Positions 32,573 to 44,100 of a stretch of DNA of 64,000 bases are shown one piece after another. Source of the stretch: Agelas oroides. Taxonomy: Eukaryota; Porifera; Demospongiae; Agelasida; Agelasidae. Position numbers and translations under genes: made by a program. The stretch spans positions 20,553,934 through 20,617,933 of the forward strand of contig OX422183.1 of NCBI GenBank assembly GCA_949130485.1, in the 5' to 3' direction. The notes beneath the pieces were generated by a model, which saw only the letters and a list, made by a program, of their open reading frames with translations, was not told the DNA's origin and did no database searches. Position 1 is the stretch's first letter. The number at the start of each line of letters is the position of its first letter.

Positions 32573-35483
32573 GATGGCAGAACGTCTAGCAAAAGTCCTG
32601 GAGAAGCTAGCTGAGGAAGGGAAACTTCAGAGTACCCTCACTGCTTTGGAAAGCACATCATCTACTCAAAAGGAACCCCAACCCAGCAGCCAGCGTAAGT
32701 TCAATGTGCAATATTGGTGTTCTTTTTTTGTGTGGTGCAGCACACACTGGTGTGAGTTACATAACATGTGAGGCATGTATATTCACTGGTGCAAGCTAGC
32801 TGCTACCCTGCAGAAGTACTGCCAAGTGGACACTGTTCTCACAGTACAAAGAGCATCTAAACTGACTGCTAGCTCAGAACTTTTCACATAAATTTAAAAT
32901 TCAATCGGCAGAATTTTTTGAGGGGGGAATTGGAGTGTTTTGGGGGAATCTTTCCCCCCCCCATTAGATACAACCCTGCGATACACATACTGTAGGTACA
33001 ATTCAACAGTGGTTATATATGTATCTACACAGGTTTCAAGAGTGTGAATGAGCTTGTTAAGCATTATCAACAGAAACAAGCAGAAGATCGCAGACCAAAA
33101 AGCCAACCTAAAGTTGGGACACAGAGCAAGCAAGACAGCTCAGTAAAGGAGATGCCAAACAAGTCATTTTCTGTAAGACTTTATCTTTTGGAAGTCACCT
33201 GCACAAGTAATAACTATAATGGTGCTAAATTCTACCCCACAGCTGAACTTTGCCAAGTATCGAAGGGCTAGAAGGTTCACGTACAAGATGATGCCTCCTG
33301 GAAAAGTTCAAGTCCCAGGCTTTTGCAACACAGACGTGCATAGGGACGTCATCACAAAAGGAGCGAGTGGGCTTGGTATAGACACTTCCCCTGACCAACT
33401 CTCCCTAATCGTTTCAAATGGCTTGATTAGAGATGCTCCGCTTCCCAGTGGTCAGCAATGGACGCTTGGGAATTACGTAGATGACTTTGGTGGGGTTCAA
33501 GCGAGGGGGAAGCGTACATTTGGAATTTTGGTTCCAGTGGATGAAGAGGAGGAGGAGGAGGAAGAACAAAGCAAAAGCAGGGATGGACAGGTAAAAATGG
33601 GAATGAGGCAAATGCAAGGGTATTTTATTGTCATGTGTACATAATTCCCAGCATCAGCAGGGACAAAGTTCTGATCCAGCCCGTCGAAGATCATGCCCAA
33701 CTACCAGAATTTGCACAGTTGCTGCTAGTAAGCACCGATATGTGTGCAGAATGTTGTGTTGTCTGTATTGTGCTTATCATGTGCATTGTGTACATGCAGC
33801 TGAATGCACTCCTAACGTTACAACCTGTTTTTGTCATGCAGAAAGACTCAAAGGATTACAATCTACTTCCACATTGGGGACCATAGCAGAAGATCCTATC
33901 AACCTTGACAGTGACAGTGATGAGCCCCTGGAGTATGAATTTGAGGAGAGCACCACCTTAGGTACGTAGATGTAGTAAAGTCGTAGAAGAAAGTATACTT
34001 TACTCAGGAATGTATACTTAACTCAGGACTGTATAGCCCAGTGTCATCCGGAAAGGTCTTTCCAAGCATCACTGCCAATGGTAGGGAAGGGGTGTGGCGC
34101 CTACTGCGCATTGAGTACTGTACTCCACAGGAAAAGGTTTTGAAGGAAATGGAGGATGACATCTGTAATCTTCAACCGGAATCCGAGGGTTTCATTCTTG
34201 TGGAACTTCGTTCAGGTGCGCATGCCATATAGTCCACGTGGATCACTCCTGGAATGTTTCAATTGTGGTTGTACTCTGCAGGTGGAACAACATACCTTAA
34301 GGCTGAGACAGATGGTACAACTGAGGTCGAGGTCCAACACCTTAAATTCTTTGTGAAAGGTAACCCTTAACTGTGTTGATGTTGTCCAAATCTATAAGTT
34401 GTATGGTAAACGTTATATTCTCAGAGAAGAGGATTGTCCATAGCATAACTTCTCTCCAACTGGGCAAATCACCAGTATCTCTCATTGTTATTTCACCGCA
34501 TCATGGAAGCGTGCCATATAAGTGGGAATGGAAATGCATATATATGGAGGACTGGAAGGTAATAGACGTTCCTTCATGGACATGCCTCCTGCGTGCTGAT
34601 TCTACCGGTCAGTACAGGTGCACTGTTGAAGACTCCACCATTGTGTTTCATGTGCGAGGTTTGTGCAAGTACTGTGACATACTCTTGTTTATTATATAAA
34701 CCAATGTTCACTCTATTCCCTGTAGCACCCCCAAGGCAGCGTAAAGAGAAGGAAACTACCCTTGAGGATGGTAAAGGCAGCAGTAAATGTGCTATAAATT
34801 CCCTTTTTCATTGCAAATCTTTTCTATTATAACAGAGTTATCCACTGACTACAAGGAACGTGGCGTGGCACCTTTGGCATTGTATACAAGGGGGCATGGA
34901 AGGGGCAGACAGTTGCCCTTAAACGCATCCAAATTCCACCATTATGGTAAGTGTTGTAGTTACACAAATAGCGATTTGTTTCTTGGTTGTTCTCATTGTG
35001 GCCCGCCTATCATCAATTTACTTTGCACATTGAGATGTGTACATGCATACTTGCCAGTATTTCAATGTAATGCTACCGGTCAGTGATGATCTCAAGGGTG
35101 TATTTATATGTGACATGGGGATTTCGAAGATCAGACATGCCTCCCACACATCCATGACAACGCTTTCAAATGGCCCCACGGGAACATTTCCCTATATGGC
35201 TCCCGAAATGTTCGGCACAGGACATAGGGGTACAGCTGTGGACATTTACGCGCTGGGCTGTCTATACATTGAACTGTTTGGGAGGAGGAGGGTGTGGCCA
35301 GGGCTGGACAGGATACAAATTATGCAAAAGGTATGTGGGTCCTTCCAAAACCCACCAGTTATGCCTCTCACCAGCCATCTTCGCAGCAAGTTCCGCAAGG
35401 TGTGTTGTGATTGTGTCGAATTAGACAGCAAACGGCGTCTTCAGATAGCAGCTGTTATCAAGCTTCTTGAGAACATTGCATAG
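32573..35483 (+). pseudogene. Multi-exon gene: novel domain, SIM-like motif, Ig-like domain, decayed protein kinase
   Basis: Eleven exons with good splice sites: 32573-32694, 33033-33172, 33243-33590, 33652-33727, 33842-33961, 34042-34215, 34282-34359, 34425-34658, 34726-34770, 34836-34946 and about 35084-35483. Most introns are phase 1. The start is a helical MAERLAKVLEKLAEEG segment. Exon 3 is an unrecognised domain of about 95 residues (KYRRARRFTYK to ARGKRTFGILVP) and an acidic run. Exon 5 has INLDSDSDEP, a SUMO-interaction-like motif. Exon 8 is Ig-like (YKWEWK, TGQYRC). The last two exons are kinase: GTFGIVYKGAWKGQTVALKR, then CDMGISK in place of DFG, and APEM. A one-base shift disrupts the glycine loop, and the alpha-C to HRD region is missing. 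There is no signal peptide. It is decayed or a pseudokinase, and its role in the element is unknown. Confidence 0.65.
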
Positions 35484-35594
35484 TCCAGATTATCACATCA
35501 AACCGTTCATTGCCTTTGCATGTATTGGTTTGGTTCCAAGGCTAGCTCATCACAGTTATATACTCCTATGTGCATTAGCACCCCTCATTTTAAT

Positions 35595-38110
35595 CTATGA
35601 TGACATTGTATTACACAAGTGCCAATAAATTGGTCTTGCATTACTGATGGTGATGTCTTCACGGTTCATGTTTAGTTCTTCCAAAATGGCTGTAGCTGCT
35701 ACTTCAAATTCTTCTGGGTAAAATGGTGGTGCCTTGTATGCTAACTCCAAGTAGCAGTGGGACCACACCAGGAAGTCCAGAGGCTGTTTGTATGACCTAG
35801 TTCCTGGCATGTATTATACAATAAGGTGATAGTAGTTACACTGCAATATCACAGGGTACTTGATTGCAACCCACCAGTTCTCTGTGGAAGATAGTAGAGG
35901 TCATCAGGTGATCCTGGTGGACAGCCAGCTAGTCGGCTTCGTCTGATGCAGTGAGTATTCCACCTCTCCTTGAAAGCTTGTAGTGCATCTTTTAGCAGCA
36001 TTCCATACACATATAACAAACAGTGTCTGTATAGTAATTAAAAATTAAGGTGGTTGTAAACATCCCACTGCTTGACAGCAATGACTTACCTATGAGTTTC
36101 ATTGTGTGGATTGAAACTTCCATCCTGTACAAGATCCTACATTAAACAGCCAGTCTAACTTAATGTGCATACATGATAAACAGCATCTGTTAACCAACTT
36201 TGAACAAGTTAATCCACCAATCTGTCACTGAGTTTCTTAGCTGTGCCCACCAACTTTCAATCCTCTGTACAAGGGAAGTGTTAGATGTGTAATTCAAACA
36301 TAATGTAGCATCAGAAGCAAAAATGTCGGACTTAACTGTGTTTGTGGTCGAAGATCCATACCAAAAACTCTTTTCTCCCCGAAATTCATCCTGATGGTTA
36401 TGTCTAAGAGCCATATGACTGGCAGCAAGTGCCGTATTTTCAGTGCCACGATCTGATATAACAGTACTTGGACAACCTAGGATACAAAATAAATTGTTTT
36501 CATGATCAACAATTCCCTCCGAATTGTACTGTTAGAGTGTTACATGTCCCCCCAGACACCTAGTGTAAGATATCCCAGTGTACAATGTGTCCACCCTACT
36601 TGCTCTCACTCAAACTTTCAGTCTGTATTTAAATAGGAAGGTATTGACACAGTTACAGGATTGTACATCCAGCAGCACTAGTATTTTGAAGGCTTGACAA
36701 CCTGGCTGTGTCGAAAGTGAAATGATCACTTCACATGGTCTCTGGTTGTATTCTAGTTCTAGAAACATTCAGAGGGACAAATTTGGGTAGGGGGGAGGGG
36801 GGCAAATTCAGAGAAGGGCGGAGACCTTTTAACCCTGGAGGTCAGTCTTTAGCTTATAATTGACTTACTGGGATTGGAGGCTATACAAGGTGAGAGGACT
36901 GTTTTCTAGGTCCATTTACACATAAATCGAGAAATGGCCTATACCCGGCTCCCACCAAGAGCTTTTCACGGGCAAGCCCAGACACAGCCATGCTGTTTGC
37001 ACCCTCCGGTGCACTCACCCACCTCCCCCTATCCCGCCCCTTCTGCTGAAGCAGAACCTATCTCCAAAGGACATTGCCGGAAGTGACGTCAGAAGCTGAA
37101 AGTCTCACGTCACTGGTTGGTAAAGGGCTACACTACAACACTGTGTATGCATTTACTTACCATTGTTGATCAGTATAGCTAGTAAGTATGACAGTAACAC
37201 GACATTTGGATCATTGTTTGTTGTGGAAAGCTCTCCAACCAAATAATTCTTCGAGAATAGCTGAAAAAGCAAAGGTAGAAGGCACATAACAAATCCTTGT
37301 GCAGTCTACTTTATTGGAACCATGCGGGAATTAGGGATTCACAGTACACAGTATACCTAAAGGTCCCAACTCACCCATCAATACAGCCATGTATGGCAAA
37401 ACCATAAGGTTTCAACTTGTCATACCCGTCCAGGTGCCAAACAAAGTCTGGGCCCTATGGAAGGCAAGTGAAGCATAGTATTACATTTTCAACAAAACAA
37501 TCATTATCATGAAGCTCACTTTGTTTTGATACACCCTTCTTCTCAGTCTACGACCTCTACGCCTTCTGGCTCCCTCGGGGTCGAGCAGTGACAGTAACAT
37601 TTGCACTGTGCTCCTACACGTAATGTAGTTGCATGCATAATAAGAGACAACCTCTAGGTGTTCAGGCCCTCACAGTACCTTTTCACCACTAGACCATGCT
37701 TTTGTTTCAGTACAACCCACATCTGCCGATAACCGATGTTGTTGCTGCAACCTTGTAGCTCTGCCTGGATTGTCATATAGTGGACAGTTTTGTTCAACTG
37801 CATGCATCAAGTACATAAATAGGAAGTGGGCACACCTCAATAGCCTCTTGCACTTGAGACACAGGAGAATAATGTACCATTGGTCCCCTACGATGCAATC
37901 CTAATGCACTCAGTCGTCTTTTCAACCATGTCAACCTACGTGTAACATAACGTCAATTCACACGACTGACTCTGTGGTCAAGTATTTTGGCAAGCTCACC
38001 CTACTGCAACGTGGTGGACAAGTTGGAGGTATGCAAGTATCACCTCGATCTTGTACTGGAACCAATACCTCCTTATAAGACCTATTCAGCAAATCCATTG
38101 ATTGTATATG
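35595..38110 (-). CDS. DDE integrase-core transposase (multi-exon, one probable frameshift)
   Basis: Exons read by eye: about 37995-38110 (weak), 37836-37935, 37679-37797, 37520-37613, 37375-37454, 37161-37260, 36337-36476, 36199-36264, 36090-36136, 35860-36026 and 35595-35803. Most joins agree in phase. Landmarks in order: LKRRLSALGLHRRG, GYRQMWVVLKQKHGL, LLDPEGARRRR, HLDGYDKLKPYGFAIHGCID (first catalytic Asp), SDRGTENTAL (second Asp), QDEFRGEKSFWYGSS, RIESWWAQLRN (Glu), WNTHCIRRSR and PDDLYYLP. This matches the animal integrase-core transposase family (Pfam-type 'integrase core', RIE-WW signature), possibly the IS3EU group. Exon 37161-37260 needs a one-base shift between YSRRIIWLE and TTNNDPNVV, so this copy may be inactive. 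All three acidic residues are kept. Confidence 0.8.
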
Positions 38111-38459
38111 TCAGTAATGGTTTGTGGCCTGCCTCACTCTCCTTCCAACTATTGAATTTAATAGCCCTTGTGAAAACTTACGGTCTACTTGGGGGTCCGT
38201 CCTTGGGAGGGCAAAGCAAGAAACACACTGCACAGCTATTACCACCACTACAATTAATTCTCTCACAAACAAGTTCATTATGAATTTTCTGAGAACTGAA
38301 TTTGAGCTACAAATTGCCTTCAGTCTTCACGTGGACCACTTGAATGTGTATAGATTTACGTGTGGTGTACGGTTGGGGGCGTGGCGTGGTGTCCTGCATG
38401 GCGGCGCGCGCCCGGCGGGGCGTATTGTCCGGTGCCGCGCGCACTGTGGGCGTTGGCAT

Positions 38460-38635
38460 CGTCGCTCGCATCGCCGTCGTCTATCGTCGCATCGCCATCG
38501 TCTATCGTCTATCGTCGCATCGTCATCGTCTATCGTCGCATCGTCATCGTCTATCGGCGCATCGTCATCGTCTATCGGCGCATCGTCATCGTCGCATAGA
38601 CATCGTCGCGTAGCGCGACCTCCAGGGCCACCGTA
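38460..38635 (-). repeat. Right terminal inverted repeat with 21-bp minisatellite
   Basis: It is the inverted partner of 31158-31325. The outer roughly 80 bp are almost identical, whereas the number and order of inner units differ. That fits replication slippage or unequal exchange after insertion. Confidence 0.9.
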
Positions 38636-41180
38636 ATTTTCTTTTAGAGACTCTTTCAACCCTCCTGTAGTCTGTACAGTATAACAAACAGAAGTGGTTC
38701 ATGCTAATGTTCAATAGTCTTGCCATTTGTGGAAATAGAAGTTCGGTTTGGGGAACTTGAAAGATAACCTTTTTTCGAGGTATTTTACGATAAATTTGAT
38801 TGCTCGGAAATATTATCACTGCCATAAAAAATTTTCGCGAAAATTTTATCACCAAGGAAATATCATTGCAGCTAGGAATTTTGATCACTCATGGAATGCA
38901 AAGCATCTAGTAAGTACTTCCACATTTTCAATGATTTTGTCATTTCTTCCAAATTGTACGTACCCCCTTGCTGCAGTAGGGCCACGTTTCAGCACATCAA
39001 CCTCCAAATAAATTCTGCTACCGAAGCCACAGATTCTTCTTTGAGAGCTTCTGCTTCTGTGGCTATGTATTCATTCCCCAACTCTTTCCCATTTGATAAC
39101 CAGTATTGAGATAGTGATTTACCCTTGTAGTAAGTCAAATATTCAGTGTGAGCAAAGTTAAGCATTCTTGCTGTGTACCAATTCTTTGCATCTACCTGTA
39201 TCTATACACTTTCATACAGTAGGTAAAAGTCACTCACGTATGGAGCCACTGATCCAGGAGAATCAGAGCTCCTAGTAATGAGTGACTGGGGAGTCACTGA
39301 CAAGGGGAGTCATTCACTCCTTGAAACTGTGACCAATCAAATATTCTGGTGGCGATGACATTTTCTACAAAAGAATTTAGCCTCATTCCCAGGCCTCCCC
39401 CGTTTTTTGTTCTTCAGTGTATTATACTGAATGCAAAATGAAGAGCAAAAAACAGGGGAGGCCTGGGAACGAGGCTAAAAAAGGTTATGCTTGGCGATAG
39501 AGTTTCTAGGAAATATTAACATCGCAATAATATTTTCAAGCGATCAACATTAATGTAACAATGGATAATTGAAACATGCAGCTCAACAGTCAGCTCACCA
39601 ATGCTCACAAGTGATATTTCCCAACATTGAATACAGGCCACTGTACCCGACATTTAAAATGAATGCAGCCCTTAGTAGCTTGCTTACCTTATTCTCTTCC
39701 GAATTGGTGCTACACACCTGGACAGAGCTATAGCTTACTGTGTATCAGCCTATATCAGCAAACTTGAAAATAGAGCAAGGTAACATCAAACTGTAGTTCT
39801 CGCTCCAATGCTGGTGAGATGTCTAGTAAGAATGGAATGCGCAAACATTTGTACTTGTATCTACTATAAGTATATAGTATCATTTAAGTTTGATGGCAGT
39901 GATGGAGTACTGTGCCCCTTCTACAGTGCTCTGAGTATAAGCAACACTGCAGAATTTATTAGCATAGTAATCATGGCAATTTGTAACTTATAGTAAGTCT
40001 TGCAGTAGTGTTCTCTAATGAATTTGCAGTTGCCAAGACTACATTGTGATCATGAGTGGAAAACTGTTGATTGAGACGGGGAGGAGTAATTAATAAACAG
40101 GCACTGAAGGACAGTATTGCTGTGTTAAGAGATCCAGCAGGGAGCATGCAACAGTTGTTCACCCTACCAGGGTGCCATCTGCTACTGTTCAAAGTGTGCA
40201 GAGGTGCCCTTCCTTTCTGTCCAAGTCATAGTAGCTTGCGTTTTCCTTGCATATGTGTAGTGTATCTATATCTTGCATGAGCAAGAGAAGATATTTCCAT
40301 ATCACCAGAGAATCATAGGAGTAAAGCATTCACCTTTTACATCACCAGCCCTATCAACTGGGGTATGGGAAGAGCTTCCACATCTTCTACAAGAGACTTG
40401 CTGCAACGTTGAGTGAGAAGAGAGACAGCCATACAGCAAAATGATGGGGTGGATTTGAGCTTTGCCCTGCTAAGGGTCTCTATTATGTCTATTAGGGGCT
40501 AGATCTTCTGCAAACATGCCTGGAAATGCAGCTCTGTGTGAGCCCGTTGATCTCCAGTCAGAACGTCCAAGCATGAACACTGCAACTTTTTATATATTTT
40601 TGTGGCTGGAATGATTCCTGATTGTAAATTTCTTGGCAATGAAACATTCTTTTTTGATGATGGTAACTGCATAGTTAAAAATTTGTAAAATAAAAGTTTC
40701 AGTGGCCACACAGGACTTTTCTTATATACCGCTACTTATTTGCAGCTGCGTAAGTCAGCCACGTTCCCAGGCCCGCCCAGCTTCCTTCGCTTGCAATGCA
40801 GTACAAAAGATCTGCAGTTGCCCAGGGGTTAAAGTCAAGCCTGATAACACGGAAGTATACGTATTTCCGTAAAAACCGCGTCCAAATTCCATTCGAAAAT
40901 CGCTTGCGGGACTAATGTGCTACATGTCTGGATCCAGTACTGTGGCGCTCTGTTTATGACGTCACCACATGGAGTTGGGTGAACTTAGTGAACCCCTGGT
41001 GAGAACTGGGTACGAGGCTAGTCTGCAACCCTATTGTGTAAATGTGTGTTTATGTCAATACTAATGTAAGCAGAAAACTGATTTCTATGTATTTTTCTGC
41101 TCTGAAACTGTCGACTTCGCTATTCTATGTGAGGAGATTTAGGCACATGAAGGCAAGCTAGTGATCACATCTCTACTAAG
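38636..41180. other. Intergenic; hairpin MITE at 39378-39477
   Basis: No gene is supported. Sequence next to 38636 does not visibly continue the nuclease-CXC frame cut at 31157. Just before 41181 the sequence (41030-41180) resembles 52255-52419, so it is probably the shared 5' flank of receptor genes B and C. Confidence 0.5.
39378..39477. repeat. 100-bp perfect-hairpin MITE (TAGCCTCRTTCCCAGGC family)
   Basis: TAGCCTCATTCCCAGGCCTC on the left pairs with GAGGCCTGGGAACGAGGCTA on the right, and the middle is also self-complementary. Relatives or half-sites occur at 3570-3602, 4080, 20030, 23200, 24276, 31699, 40765, 43172, 49764 and 51244. It is an abundant short foldback family with no coding content. 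Confidence 0.85.
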
Positions 41181-44100
41181 ATGAGACTGCTGGTGTCTGG
41201 TAAATATTTTAGTCTACATACTGCTTAAATAGTGGCTGTTTAAGATCAACTGCCCCAGGCGCATTATTTGGGTGAATATTTCCACAGCTGCTGTTTTACT
41301 CTCCTTCACTATTCTGCAATGTGCAGGTGAGATAACCATCATGTGTACAGTACTACAATGTGCCCTGCTTAATAACTTTTCTTCCAGGTTCCTGGTTCAG
41401 AGAACTGGGTAATGTGCAGCCACATACACCCGGCCCAGCTCCCGGTTTTAATGGAAACAAGGAAGTTGGTACCTGGGTATGGGGCTAGGCTGTGTATGTG
41501 GCTACATACATATTAATCCATAGACCTGGGATAATAATAGGCACCAGACCGAAATACTTGTACGTAATAATTATTGTGGGATGCTTGTGCTTCTAAAATA
41601 TGGCAGTGTATAATAGAATGTTCCATTTCATTGTTCTATGGTCTTCACAAACTTCAAATTTTCCATGGAATGTAGTGGCTCTGATACCTTCTAAGAACCC
41701 AAAGAATTGGTGATTGTCACCACAACCACACCTAGTGCCTGGAATGGAATGAATGTTTTTAATTCTAGCCTATTGAGAAGCCTTAGCTACTATGATGGCC
41801 TTAACTTGTGTTGACGGCTGATATATATACATTTCTTAATAAGGTATAAATATTGGTCAAAGTTTGTCATAATGTTTGGGAAAGCTGAATCAGCCATTAT
41901 ATTTTCATGTAGGCAATAACAGGTGCCTTTTTTACTCTTCTTGTAAAGGTGCTTGTATAACAGGTACCTATGTGCATTGTGTCCTTGTTTTTCTGTGGGT
42001 CCCTATTTCTATAGTATAGAGTAATTTTTTAAATTAAGTATGTATACTTTCAAGTCCGATGTCAGGTACTGAATACATATAGAGTAGATCATTTTCAGTG
42101 ATGTGACTTCCATCACACAGTATAGTGTTGTCCTGTCTTCAGTAATTTGTGTGTGTATGAGGGCATGCATGTCCAAGTATTGTCAGTGCAGAAAACCATG
42201 AACATGTGGTGGGAATGAACTAGCACATTTGTGTTCAAGTGGATCAGTTTTATGACATTGTCCATAGTAGTATTAAATATTGCATTGCTGATGGTTAACA
42301 TGCAGAATGTTATTAGCTCTCTTGTGGTATATGATCAACTTTCAGATTATTCATTGTATACAAGTTCACTCCCAGTCTCCTCCCCAGGTTAACAATAAGT
42401 AACAAAGGCTCAATAAGGAAAACGTAGCGTTTACCAAACAGTTCAGAACAGCTGTGTAAACATACTAATGAGGTTTGGAAAGTGCTTTGTGTATAGCACA
42501 CAGGGGACATAAACCACATTTGGTAGCTCAATAGCCCTTGGTAGAGCTCAGCAACATCTCAGTCCAATGTGGATCCTCAGCAGGCTTGAAAAAATCTGTA
42601 AACCATTGTGGATGAACATAGCTATCTGTCTTTCTCCTCTGTCTCAGTTTCCTCGGTGCACACAACTGGTATGTATCCTTTGTTTTCTCTCAGGTGATGT
42701 TACTGCACAGTTCATTGCAGCTCCGCCCACCTGTCATGGTGATACCTTCACTTTCAGATGTACTGTTACTGGGGACATGAGTGGGTACACCGTCTGGAGA
42801 GTGGGTAGGAGCAGTGCATGTATCTTCTCACTTAGCACAGTAGGGGCTGTATCTACATGTGGACCTGGCAGTACCCTCACAGCTAGGTCTGGGACTGGGT
42901 TTGGAACAAGTGCTACTTTCTTCTCATCAACACTGAGTGGCACTGCAACCCCTGAACTGAATGGCACACTGGTTGAGTGCTTTGGACCAGGCCTTGCCAG
43001 AGATGCTGGGAACAGGGCTGGAAGCAGCACTCTCCGGATATTAGGTCAGTGAATTTCAATCCGCTGCATACTCACCATCAGGGTTGAAAGTGGCATGTAC
43101 CAGTACTCCCAACAAAACCTACTTTTCTCTCAACATGTACCCACTGTAAAAATGAGCAGCCAAATCAACAATTAGCCTCGTTCTCAGGCCTTCCAGTTTT
43201 TGATTTCTTACAGTATTTGCCACTTTCAACCAAGCCAACTTTGTCACATGTAGCTATACATGTGGTATACCCAATGGGGAACATGCTGCATGAATAATCA
43301 GTAAACTGGATCTCCTTTTTTATAAATGCAGGTCTAGATATTATGTAAAGTCAACCACTGCGCATGGCGGATGCAAATGTTTTTGACTACACAGATTTGT
43401 ATGTCTTAGTCACAGTGTTCATGGGTTCTGACAGTTGCTTCTGTTATTGCAGTAATGATACATGTACAGCATTGTCTTAAGCAAGCGCCCAAGTGCTCAC
43501 AGCTCAAGCACCCAAAAATTGGGGATGGGCAGTTGCACAGAAGAGGTAATTACTTGAATGGTTCAACTCTTCCTGTGCAAGCACCCACCCAAGATGCAAA
43601 GTTAGCTGCCAGGGGCTACTGATTCGACTTCCATTGTTGCTTTGCCCATGTTTTGTTTTATAGACAAAAAGGCCAGCCCGACGGTGGAGAAAGCTGTATC
43701 ATGCTAGACCCATACCCTTGTTGCCAAGCCTCTGCAGTGTTCGTTGCTTGCAGTACGTAAATTTTATAGTGTAAGTGAAGAACACTGCATCGTGTGTTGC
43801 TGCTGGATGTCGTGGTGCCTGAAGCACATCAGCACATCCAGCACATCAGCATATCCATTCACCACGCAAGTATTTTGCATGATGGTCGAATACACAGAGG
43901 ACCTAGCTCGAAAAATCACAGAACTGTCAAAATTGGTGGGTGGGCATTTGCACAGAAATGTGCACTTTCCTGGGACAATGCAGTACTACCTATACTTTGG
44001 ACAGAATGTAATAAATTCTGGCATGTACATGGCTTCATATCCAGGCTCATTTCCTCCTACTCAGGTAGGAAAAGGGTGTGAGGCATGTACATACATGTAA

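Larger units (their letters stand above)
31158..38635. mobile_element. 7.5-kb DNA transposon with minisatellite-bearing inverted termini
   Basis: The two ends are inverted copies: TACGGTGGCCCTGGAGGTCG at 31158 and its exact complement ending at 38635. They continue as CGCTACGCGACGATGTCTATG and into a 21-bp minisatellite in both arms. Weaker similarity (GGACACCACACCACGCCC) extends to about 31400 and 38380. Inside are a DDE integrase-core transposase (35595-38110, minus) and a kinase/Ig gene (32573-35483, plus), convergent and 111 bp apart. No clear target duplication is found; both flanks are T-rich. The left edge cuts the nuclease-CXC frame. One element explains the arrangement best, but two independent insertions in opposite orientation remain possible. 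Confidence 0.7.
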
